Assembly (NCBI RefSeq): GCF_026210795.1 | Contig: NC_089449.1 | Coordinates: forward strand, 1,860,001 to 1,924,000 | Length of the DNA stretch: 64,000 bases | DNA from: Rhizophagus irregularis | Lineage: Eukaryota; Glomeromycota; Glomeromycetes; Glomerales; Glomeraceae | Direction of reading: 5' to 3' | Part shown: positions 35,975 to 46,700 of the stretch, piece after piece | How the letters are laid out: the number at the start of each line of letters is the position of its first letter | Position numbering within the stretch: position 1 is the first letter of the stretch | Made by a program: the position numbers and the translations under genes | The notes under the pieces: model-generated | Seen by the model: the letters and a program-made list of their open reading frames with translations, nothing else | The model's database searches: none | Told to the model about the DNA's origin: nothing

Positions 35975-36519
35975 TAAAGCTCTGAATAGGTCGGTTTGGT
36001 CCGGATTATAGACAGTTCGGATTAGAGCTAAAATCCATAAGAACTGAACCGAAAAACTGGCGGTTCGGTTTGGTTTAATCTGATTTTTATAAAAATGCGA
36101 AACTTAACATTATTCGCCATCCAGTGGTCGTATATGGACGAATTTATATTTATTGGATTCGTCTCACTGAGACGCGTCGAATGACACTAAGATCATGTCT
36201 CTAGCATTGATAGATAGCTTGATAATTCCAATTATTGATAAATCATTTAGCGTAGGTTAACGTGTGATCTATCGATACTAGAGACATGATCTTACCACCA
36301 TTCGATGCATCTCATCGAGATGAATCCAATGATATATGGTTTGACTTTGTACGATCACTAGATGGGCAGCTATTTAATTTTTTGCATTTTTATAAAAAAT
36401 TGGATTAAACTGAACTGAACTGCCAGTTTTTCAGTTCTAATACCCAAACCGAACTGAACTGAATTTTAGGCCAGTTTCAGATCAGTTTTCTGGTTTAGCC
36501 TGAATCATTAGGAGCTTTA
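35975..36519. mobile_element. hAT-type MITE, TAAAGCTC ends, 8-bp duplication
   Basis: 545 bp from TAAAGCTC to GAGCTTTA, flanked by perfect GGCATCCC at 35967-35974 and 36520-36527. The subterminal GGTTCGGTTTGG/CCAAACCGAACTG words are also inverted. A second palindrome occupies the centre (36150-36345). TAAAG fits the hAT YARNG end rule. Confidence 0.88.
36150..36345. repeat. Palindrome inside the MITE
   Basis: ATTGGATTCGTCTCACTGAG mirrors CTCATCGAGATGAATCCAAT, and AAGATCATGTCTCTAG mirrors CTAGAGACATGATCTT. It may be a nested foldback. Confidence 0.7.
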
Positions 36520-36527
36520 GGCATCCC

Positions 36528-36958
36528 TCTAAGAAAAGATGCTTTAGAAAGCAGATTTACTCTACTAATCCAAAGTTCTGACCTGACAATGCACATATGG
36601 TTATCTCGAGTGGTGAACAGATGGTTTGGTTCCTAATAATATTAGTTATTTTTTCTATTCATGTATCTCAATGTAATAGTTCAGTTAAATTTCTAATAAA
36701 GGTCCCAAATGTGTTGTAGCCAAAAAAAAAAAATTAAAATACATTAAAAAATTAATTTTTGTATATTTTATATATAATTTATACTGGATGTTTATATACA
36801 TATTAAGAATTCTAAATATAAAGTATGAATTAAATAAAAGGAAACTACTTTAATATCATTAAACTACAAACTACTTATGTAGTATCTCACGTATACACTG
36901 TCAAGTAATTGTTTGACTCTGTAGGTAAACGTTATTTATAATGTGTCATTTTAACCTT
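36528..36958. other. Spacer with possible retroelement or gene-tail remnant
   Basis: Before the MITE inserted, DNA from about 35905 ran on into 36528-36730 (GGAGGAGGGCATCCCTCTAAG across the site). A related word, GGAGGAGGGGGACCCCTCTAAG, lies inverted near 59480-59505. Its identity is unknown. The rest is AT-rich. Confidence 0.4.
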
Positions 36959-37202
36959 TAAGGTTGCTTGTCTAAACCTCTTCAAAATCCTACGATTAGT
37001 TTCGTCAAAATTTTACTATAGATTTATTATAGTTTCGGCAAAGTTTTGGCAGTTTCAGCATTTATAATAAGTTTCGGCAGTTTCGCCTTTCTCCAAAGTT
37101 TTGCCAGTTTTTTAATATAACTTTAATATAGTTTCGGCAGAATTTCGCTTTTTGGCGAAACGCCATCTTGCCTAAACCCCTAAGTTTCGGCAAGCAACCT
37201 TA
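36959..37202 (-). mobile_element. TAAGG-family hAT-type MITE, copy 6
   Basis: 244 bp, with TTAACCTT and TTAGCCTT flanks (36951-36958, 37203-37210; 7 of 8). Confidence 0.93.
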
Positions 37203-37334
37203 TTAGCCTTAAGTCAATATCAGATAATTATGAGACCCACATATGATTTTATTAAAAAATTATATAAAAAAAATTTTAATAAATATAATTTAAAAAGAAT
37301 ATAAAATATGTGTATTTTTATCTGTTTTGCAAGT

Positions 37335-37840
37335 TTATTTAAAATGTTAATTCGTGATTCATGTAACAATTAGAGAAAATTACTATTCAAATTTGAGGAA
37401 GAAAATAAAAACGTTTTTTGCGATTATCTTGTGATTCAGTAATTCAATCTTGACGAAAGTTTTATGTCGTGTAGCTCTTTCAGTTACGCCTTCTATAAAA
37501 TAAAAAAAGATCATTGAAATTGGACCAATAGAATGTGAGATAATCGTAAAATCAATTTTTTCCAGGGCATATTCCAAATTTTGAATCTGATATACTCTGG
37601 AAAAAAGTGATTTTGCGATTATCTCACATTCTATTAGTCCAATTTCGATGATCTTTTTTTATTTTATAGAAGGTGTAGAGAGCTACACGACAAAAAAATG
37701 TTCATCAAAATTGAATTACTGTAAAATGATATAATCGCAAATAACTTTTTTATTTTTTCCCCCTAAATTGAATAGTAATTTCGTAAATTTTCTCTGATTG
37801 TTATGTGAATCACGAATTAAAGTTAATTTTGAATATTAAT
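37335..37840. mobile_element. Foldback element with two hairpin modules
   Basis: A palindrome centred near 37580. The outer arms AATTCGTGATTCATGTAACA and TGTTATGTGAATCACGAATT pair with few mismatches. Modules lie at about 37418-37555 and 37612-37745, related to those in 11238-11755. Confidence 0.8.
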
Positions 37841-38374
37841 TTTAATTTATTTAATTTTTTTTTTTCTTGTTTTTCATTAATTAATATTAAATGATTAGCA
37901 TAAACAATTTACTTTTTAAAAATCTATATTTAAATACCTTATATGCAAATAAAAATTATCCTTTTATTATTTACTTTTAAAAAAACTATCTTTAAAGAAA
38001 ACTAAAATTAGCTTTAAAAATATTACTTTTAGTAAATATAGAATCTTATCATCTACTACTACTAATAAATGTCACTATAAAAAATTTTAACTTTTATATA
38101 AAACTTTACCCTAGAATATACTTAAATTTTATTGGTTAATTAATTAAATTATAACAATATAACATAAAATTTCCTTTTATATATAGTAGGATTTTTAACA
38201 AATTTTATATATAAACTTTACCTTAAGTTTAAAGGTGATTTATTTTAAAAGTGAGTGAAATCCTATAAATATGCAGCTAATTAAAAAGTAAATTGAATTA
38301 AATTAAAAATATTTAAAATTCAAAATCTTTTAAGGAAATAAATGGGATTACATTAGCAAATTTTTGCAAAATTA
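37841..38374. other. AT-rich spacer, no gene seen
   Basis: No supported feature. Confidence 0.5.
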
Positions 38375-39165
38375 TTAATTGCTAATTCGGTTAAGATCAG
38401 CAGTGTCCTACTATGTAAAATTGGGGAAATTGGTGCAAATAATAAAAATAATTATCATATGATCTAATAATCCAATTTTGATGAACTTTTTTTTGTTCTG
38501 TAAGTCTGGATTACCTTTATAAAATAAAAATAATTTCATTGAAGTTGGACCATTAGGTTGTGAGATAATCACAAAAACATATTTTACTAACAACGATCAG
38601 ATTCCATTAATAACAAAGCAGACAATTATCTCTCCTGATTCAGTGATCCAATTTCGATAAACTTTTTTTTGTTATTTGGATCTCAATAATCTCTACATAA
38701 TAAAAAAATTTTGTCAAAATTGGGCCTCTAGATCGTGAGATAATTGCGAAAACATATTTTGCGACGATTTTTAGATTCATGATATGGCAAAATATATCTT
38801 TGTGATTATCTTCCGATCTAGCAGTCCAATATTGACAAACTTTTTTTTATTGTGAAGAAGAGGTTAAGACCTAAAAGACAAAAAAAAATTATTGAAATTG
38901 GATCACTGAATTAGGAATCAATTCTTTTTTTATGATTTACTAAAATTTAGTCATAATAATAATATGAAATACTTTTTCACGATTTTCTTATAATTTAGTA
39001 TTTCAATTTCAATAAATTTTTTATTTTATTGAGGAAATCAAGATCTATAAAACAAAAAAAAGTTCATTGAAATTGGATCATTGGATCAAGAGATAATTAT
39101 TTTCTTTTTTTGCCCCGATTTTACATAGTAAGACACTGCCGATCTTAACCGAATTAGCAATTAAA
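38375..39165. mobile_element. Foldback element with four hairpin modules
   Basis: Outer arms of about 50 bp: AATTGCTAATTCGGTTAAGA at 38378 and TCTTAACCGAATTAGCAATT at about 39144 pair perfectly. Inside are four hairpin modules in series (about 38445-38580, 38620-38760, 38803-38925, 38980-39105), each with ATTATCTC..GATC..ATCCAATTT arms. No coding content. Confidence 0.85.
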
Positions 39166-39547
39166 GAAATTTAGTAAATTAATATAATATTAAAAATAAT
39201 ATACTGTTATAATTAAATTTTAGAGTTGTAGGTACTAGTAGTTAAAGAAAAAATTTGATTTTATTTATTTTTATTTAATAGTTTTTATTAATGTTTTATT
39301 TACTTTGTTTCATTTGTATTTATATTATTTTTTTTTCTTTATTTTTTAATTCTTTTTACAAGTACTACATAAATGATTTTTATTTTTATATTTTCAGTAA
39401 CAGTTATTCAAATATTATTAAAAGTTAAAAAAAAAAAAATTGGTAATATTTAATATTTTAAAGCCAAATTTATCATCAGAAATAAATAAAGTAATAATAT
39501 AGTAATTTGAAAATAATTTTTTAAATTTCTTATAATATTTTTATGGC
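39166..39547. other. AT-rich spacer, no gene seen
   Basis: No supported feature. Confidence 0.5.
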
Positions 39548-39815
39548 AATTTCTATTTGTACACAAGGTGTTTAAACACAGGTCATATTAGTAGATTAAA
39601 AACGGCATTCAAAACCTCCTTTAATGCCTTAAGTAAACTTGTAGAGTAGGTGAAAATACATATATAATATATTTATCTGTAATATAATAAGAATAAAAAG
39701 TAAAAGAGTATAATGTCGGTAACATTCAATTTCAAATTAAAAAACAAAAAATTAGTCTATTAAAAATTATGTTTATATGACCTGTGTACAAACACCCCAT
39801 GTAAACTTAGAAATT
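39548..39815. mobile_element. MITE, about 268 bp
   Basis: The left end (AATTTCTATTTGTACACAAG, then CACAGGTCATAT) pairs with the right end (ATATGACCTGTG, then CTTAGAAATT). Ends are approximate and the target duplication is unresolved. Confidence 0.65.
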
Positions 39816-40229
39816 TTCTATTTTTATTTATAAGATAAATTTATATGTAAATTGAAAAAAAATGACTAAAAAATTAATAAATTTATTAGTAAAGAGAAAA
39901 ATTTAAGTAAGTTTATATACAAAATACTAAAATTTAAAATAAGTAAAATTTTTATTATAATAGTTTAAAAATATTGAAAAAATAGTTTTTTTCCTGTAAA
40001 TTTTTAATCTACAATTTCTTATGAAAAACAGAAGTAATTTTTTAAAGAAAAAACTTAAAATAAATTAACATAAATATTCTGCAAACATATACAATTAGCC
40101 AATAAGAGGAAAGATTAAAATTAAAAATTAGATAAAAAAAAAATAAATTTAAATTATTTAATTAATTTTTAATTTTTAAATATTTACTTAATTTGACTCT
40201 TTCCTTCCTTTCAATTTTTATATAAAATT
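39816..40229. other. AT-rich spacer, no gene seen
   Basis: No supported feature. Confidence 0.5.
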
Positions 40230-40745
40230 AAAATATTAAACAAACTACATTAAACTATAATAAATTACCAGATTCTATAAAATTTACTTAGTAATATATA
40301 TATAGTAAATTAAAGATTTTCATATTGCTTAAAAGTTTATGAATTTTCAATAAATCTAGCCAATTTTTTTTTTATTTGATAGCCAACCATTTCTAGTTTT
40401 TATGTATTAAAAAGTAAAATTTTTAAAGCGTAAAAAAATTCTCTTATTACAAAGTATAAGTAATGATCTTTCTATATGTTTTTTCTCATTTTACATATAA
40501 AATTATCTTGTCTGTTACTTTATAAATAAATCATTTTCTGCATTCTTAAAATTGGATATTTCTGATCATATTTTTAATAACTATAATCAATTGGCTTTCA
40601 AATAAAAAATTTTTTGACTGACTTTATTAAAAATTTATAAACTTTCATGCAACCTAAAAATCTTCAATTTTACTATATATTACTAAATAAATTTTATAAA
40701 ATTCGGTAATTTACTGTAGTTTAGTGTATTAAATTAAAGTAATTT
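40230..40745. mobile_element. Foldback element, about 515 bp
   Basis: The arms ACTACATTAAACTATAATAA (about 40243) and AGTTTAGTGTATTAAATT (about 40719) pair. Inner blocks such as AAAGATTTTCATATTGC and GCAACCTAAAAATCTTC continue the palindrome to near 40480. Confidence 0.65.
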
Positions 40746-40919
40746 AAAAATCTTATTCAATTTTAATGGTTATATTTAGCTATAAAGTTTTTAAGATTAT
40801 TATTATCAAAAAAAAAGTATAAGCTTATTCTATATTTAAAAAAAAATAAATAGTCTTATAAGTAGAAAGTTTGATATTGATGGTATAAGTTTAAATTGAT
40901 ACCATCATAGGATTTCACT

Positions 40920-42500
40920 AGAACCCTGAAAAATGCTTATATATGTAAAGTACTAAGGTGCTTAGTCAACATAGAAAAATTTTATGATGTAAGAATTTTA
41001 TAATGCTTAATTTTGAGAAAATTTTATACTATGTAAGATAATTAAATTGCATATTTTTAGTATTATTTTAAAATACTAAGAGTTTTAGGTGCTTATTTTT
41101 TATATTTATAGAACTTTTTAAAATATTATATATTAAATTTATAATTTTAACGGTGAGTGTTAATTTTGTACTATATTTCACAATTTTATATAAATACATA
41201 AACAAAAATTTTTTTTTGATGAAATTTCAGTTTTTTTTTCAATATTTTATTAATTATCTTTCAATAGTATCTTTTTAATTTTATAAACTCAGTGTATTAT
41301 TTTTAATATAAAATTACTATATTATACATGTTTATTTTGTTAAATAAAATTACTGTAAATATGTTTTACTTTAAAATATAATTTCACTACTTACCATTTT
41401 AATTATATCAAATTATCTATTATACTTAAATAAGATTGTTCAGCAAGTTAAATCTACTTGTATTTTAATTTTCATAATGCTAAGTATGATATTTATATAG
41501 AAAAGCATATTTTTTTTAATAATAATAACTTTTAAATTTTCACTTTTTCATTTACAACTTCAGAGCGTAATTACACCACTTTGGTCAAATGAAATCAACT
41601 TTCTAAATTAATTGAAGTTATTCAGCAAGGTCGAAACTACTTATATACACTGGTAAAAAAATGGTCTATCCTACACATATCCTATACATATTTTACATAT
41701 ATCGATCTTCAAAATGTAGAAAATGTACGAAATAATACAAATATACTATATCAAAGCTATGTATATATATAGTATACCTGTCAGTACGATATATGTATGA
41801 TATATATATTAGTACCCGATATGTGTATGATATGTGTATTATTTGTGTATGATTTTCTACATTTTGAGTACCCAATATGTGTAAGATATGTGTAGGATAA
41901 ATCATTTTTTTACCAGTGATATTAATTTTCATGAGTGTGGGTATAATACTTATGGAGAAAAATGCATTTTTCATAATGGTACTAACTTCTGAATTTTTTA
42001 TTTCTCCGTTTACAACTTCAGAGCGTAATTACATCTCTTTGGTCAAATGAAATCGACTTTCAAAATTAATTGAAAATTGTTCAGTAAGGTCGAAATTACC
42101 TACATATTAATTTTTATAGGTGTAAGTATAATACTTATGAAGAAATTTACATTTTTTGTAATAGTATTAATTTTGAATTTTTCTTTTACTATTTATTAAC
42201 TTTATTAATTAAATATTTTTAATCTACTTGTATATTATGTTTAGTTTAGCTTCACAATGTATTGATCATATTTAAAATTGGATTTAATAAAATATATTTA
42301 ATTAATAAATATATTTTATAAATTATATGTGTTATAATAAAAATTTAATTAGATTAGAAGATTGATTTGCTTATTTTTATATAATTTTTAAGGTTAGATA
42401 TCAACAATGCTTAGTGATCATAGTAAAACCTATGCTTAGAGCCACTAATAAAAAATATTTTTGGGACCTTACCTATATAAGTATTTTTTGGGGTTCTATT
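40920..42500 (+). mobile_element. TIR element, copy 2 (AGAACCC-type ends)
   Basis: The left end AGAACCCTGAAAAATGCTTA is inverted at the right end (TAAGTATTTTTTGGGGTTCT), followed inward by ATATRKGTAARGT. The body is the inverted copy of 6451-9060 without its two nested MITEs. Flanks ATTTCACT and ATTCCACC may be a worn 8-bp duplication. A CACTA-like MITE is nested at 41648-41918. No coding sequence. Confidence 0.8.
41648..41918. mobile_element. CACTA-like MITE, 271 bp
   Basis: The ends CACTGGTAAAAAAATG and CATTTTTTTACCAGTG are a perfect 16-bp inverted repeat, with ATA duplicated at 41645-41647 and 41919-41921. The uninserted sequence (ACTTATATATTAATTTTC) can be read in the tandem units of copy 1. 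Confidence 0.9.
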
Positions 42501-43118
42501 CCACCTATTGCTAAAATAAATTACCAGTAGAAATTTCATTTCATATAAACTTTATTTTATGATTTTTTAAATTTTATTGGTTAATTAACTAAAAAGAAAA
42601 AAAATTATAACAATATAACATAAAATTTTCTTTTATAGTAGGATCTTTAAAGAGTATTATATATAAATTTTACCTTAAATTATTGTAAGATGGCCTATTT
42701 TAATAATAGTATGGGGTTCTGCCATTATACTTCCTTATGCTTTACCAGAAAATCTTAGAATAAAAATCCTAGATGAAGAATTCCAACTTAAAGAATAAAA
42801 TTATAAGTATTATAAACCAGATTCTTATAAATATTCAAAAGCAATAAAATCGAAAAGAAGCAAAAAAATCCAAGAGGATCTTTCAACTAGAATAGCAAGT
42901 TCCAATCCAAGAAGGATAAAGTAAAGAAAATTCTCAGAATCTCTAAACAAAAACTTTACCAAAAAATAATGAATAGGATGTAATCTTTAGTGATTAATCA
43001 AATTCTTAACTTATTAGTTATAGGTTTATTTTATTTGTTTTTTAAATAGAAATTTTTGATTCTTTCAGAATTTTTCATTTTTATTAGTCAATTAGAATTT
43101 GTTATTAATTCTCACTCC
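42501..43118. other. Spacer, no gene seen
   Basis: AT-rich. The stretch 42720-42960 is less AT-rich and reads partly open, with a Lys/Ser-rich look, but nothing recognisable can be named. Confidence 0.4.
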
Positions 43119-43275
43119 TATACATGCCACCCAAATTAATTTTGGGCTGCCGTAATTATAAGTAAAATCCCAAATTCAATTATAACATCCCAAATTATTT
43201 TGGCACTTTACATAGTAAATTATATATAAACTGAATGAATTACGGCATCCCAAAATAATTTGGACAGCATGTATA
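43119..43275. mobile_element. MITE, 157 bp, 8-bp duplication, upstream of SEC7
   Basis: TATACATGC...GCATGTATA is flanked by perfect CTCACTCC at 43111-43118 and 43276-43283. The inner CCCAAATTAATTTTGGG-type palindromes are repeated. The end TATAC does not fit the hAT rule, so the superfamily is open. Confidence 0.85.
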
Positions 43276-43283
43276 CTCACTCC

Positions 43284-43797
43284 CATTTTTTCTTAGTTTA
43301 TATTTATAAGGTATATTTTACATTGCCAATAAAACTTTGTAGAGTAGGATACCAGCTTTGTTTTGTATAATATTCACTTTTCCAAGGTTATAACCATCAC
43401 TCCCTTTAAGAAAAAAAAATAATAATAGTTTACTGCAGGTTTGGTAAAATGAAAAGTTCTATATATACGTAGAATAGCCGATTTAAATTATTAGTAAATA
43501 AGGATCTTCAAATAATTTTAATTGATGTTATACAAATTTTATTAGTTTGGTGAAACAAAACGTGACAAATAAACAAGTAAACTCGTATGAGGCTTTTTTT
43601 GGCATGTGATTATTGAAACTGCACTGCCTCACGGAACTGCGGTTAAAATTAGTTCAGGCTATGCGTTTTGTGGCTTGAATGATTAAACATCTTTTTACAA
43701 AATTATTTGTCTGTAATATGAAAAGTTAGAGCTTAATCAAAGGGACTGTTTTGAGAATTAAAATTAGCCGATTACATTTTTACAGTAAACTTTACCA
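43284..43797. promoter_or_regulatory. Upstream region of the SEC7-like gene
   Basis: About 510 bp between the MITE and the ATG, presumed promoter and 5' UTR. No TATA box or binding site can be fixed by eye in such AT-rich DNA. Confidence 0.4.
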
Positions 43798-46700
43798 ATG
43801 AGCATCCTTAAGGGTGCATTGGAAAGGCTGTTAGCCGAGGCTCAATCATCAAAGCAAAAAGAGCTCGAACAAGTTTGTTCTACAGCTTTGGAACAATTAC
43901 TACAAAATATAGATATAATCACAAAAGAAAATGCTTCAAACAAAAATAAACAAAACGGAATTACGAATGAAATTAGTGAAAAAGTTTCCGGTGAAACTAA
44001 TGAGAAGGAGGGAAAAACAAAAAGTAGTTCTTCGCCGGGCAAATCAATCGAAAATGCATCTCCTAGTTTATTATCTGGCGGAAACGGACGAATATCCATT
44101 TCTAGTAGTTTATTTGCGCGTGCTGGAGAAGATTTACCAAAAATCATGGCCGATAATTATTGGCAACCATTTAGGCTTGCTTGTGGTAACTCAATGCCAA
44201 ATAATATAAGGATCTTAGCACTAGATTGTTTACAAAAAGTAATTGCTCACGGGCTTTTTAAAGGGTTAAATCCAATTGCACCTCCAAAAGATACACAAAC
44301 AAAGAAGAAAGATTCAAAAGTAAAAAAAAATAATAATAATGGTGGGTTTAGTGAGACAAATAATATATCACATATCGATGTATCAACGCCCTTCGATGAT
44401 AATAATGAAATTGAGGAAAGTAGCTATTCCAATTTTCCTAATCCTGCCCGATTAATTGATGATGTTGTCCATACAGTTTGTATTGGTTTTGTTGGTCCTC
44501 AAACTGATAATACTGTTCAGCTTCAAATATTGAAAGTTTTACTTACACTTGTTACTACAGAACAATGTCCTGTTCACGGAATTAGTTTACTAAAAATTAT
44601 TCAAACGTGTTGTAACATTTATTGTTTCTCAAAAAGTCAAGTAAATCAAGCAACCGCAAAAGCTGAACTAACTCAAATTTCAAATGCAATTGTTGCGAGA
44701 TGGAAGGAGTTTTCTATTGAGTTATCAAAACAGGAAGCTGCGAAAAGCGCAGAAACAATTTCAGAAATTAAATTAACCAAAGAAAAAAACGATAATCATG
44801 AGTTAGATAATGAAAGTAATGTGGAAAAAAATGGTGTTGAAAATAAGAACAATAGTATTGAAACTTTTGAATCGGAATCAACTATTGGTTCAAAGTCAGT
44901 AAATGGTATAGGGGAAATTTCCGAATCGTCGTCAGAAATTATCGAAAGTACTTTAATAGAAAATGAAGTTATTAATGACGAAAATTCTAACTCACAGGAT
45001 ATAATTGAAAAAATGCGAGATGAGAAAGGAAATAACAAAAAAGATGATAATTCTTTTGAATTGGAACATAAAAATCTAGAACAAAATTCATTAAACAAGA
45101 AATTGGAAAATGGGGTTAAAAGTAAAAATGAAATTTCTGATGCCGTGCCCGTTGTTACAACAATTAAAGGAAAGGATACATCATCTGAGATACTAAACGA
45201 GGATAAAGCGCCTTTAAAAAGAAGGAGATCATCTTTAGCATCCAAAAAAGATCTTAAGATCACGATACCTCCTCTCAACACTGGAAAGAAATCTAAAACA
45301 ATACCTAATCGACAAGACGCGTCTCATGAAACCTTGGTTATTTTACGTAAAGATCTTTATTTAACCTTTAAATTATTTTGTAAACTATCTATGCGGTCTG
45401 ATTCAACCGAAAATTTGCAAAATGAAGAAATAAATCTTCGCGGTCGCTCTTTAGTATTAGAATTAATTTTATCAATGTTGGATAATTCCGGTCCAATCTT
45501 TCAGTCTGATGAACTATTTATTAATTTAATTCGTCAATCTCTTTGTGTTTCATTATCACAGAATGGGGTTTCATCTAATGAACAACTTTTTGAACTTTCA
45601 CTTTCTAATTTTTTAATGTTATTACGATACTATCGTGCACCTTTGAAAACAGAACTGGAAGTACTATTTAGCGAAATTTATCTAAGATTCTTAGATATGT
45701 CAAATGCGACTTATCAGCAAAAACATTTAGTATTACAAGGTCTAATTAAGATATGTCAAAAGCCGCAGATTTTGCTGGATATTTATTTGAATTACGATTG
45801 TGATTTTTCAATGGCTAGCGTATTCGAACATATAGTAACTTCATTGTCTAAAATCTCGCAAATCCGCACAAAAAGTCAAAGCGGGTCGACAATGGGTAAT
45901 TTAATGGGTACAAATTCGTCAAATCTAGAATTGGTGGCATTACAGGATAAGATACTGAAGGTGAAAGGATTAAGGTGTTTAATAGCTATTGTCAAATCTT
46001 TGATTGAATGGTGTAAGGATTTGGAAAGAAAAAATGGCATAAAGACTCCACAATCTTCACCTCGTAATCCTTCGCCTGATATTTCAGAAGACAAAACTCC
46101 AGTAATTTTTTCGAAGAATCCTTTGCTTAATGTAAATTTTTCTACATTACATGCAAATTCTAGTGGAAGTAGCGTTGGTATAGAAGATTATGAAGATAAT
46201 CCAGCACAATACCAAGAAATCATGTCACGTAAACAAACTTTACGTGAAGGTATTAAGCTATTCAACGCAAAACCAACTAAGGGGCTTAATTTTTTAATAG
46301 GGAATGGTTTCTTAAAAAATGATAGTGTTAGCATAATATCTTTCCTATCTTCAACTCCAGGTTTAAGTAAAGCTGCTATAGGTGAATATTTAGGCGAAGG
46401 TGATCCAGAAGCTATCAAAATCATGCATGCCTTTGTGGATCGTATGGATTTCATGGGATTGGGGTTTGTTGATGCCTTGAGAGTATTTTTACAGACATTT
46501 CGATTACCCGGTGAATCACAAAAAATTGATCGGATTATGGAAAAGTTTGCTGATCGTTATTGTGAAAATAATCCAGATATATTCGCAAATGCAGATACTG
46601 CATATATTCTTGCCTATTCCGTTATTATGCTAAATACTGATCAGCATTCAGCACAAGTTAAGAGACGCATGGATAAATCCGAATTCACTAAGAATAATCG

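Noticed and set aside
44796-45281. 161-codon minus-strand open frame within SEC7
   Set aside because: Antisense of the low-complexity Glu/Asn/Ser linker; no domain.
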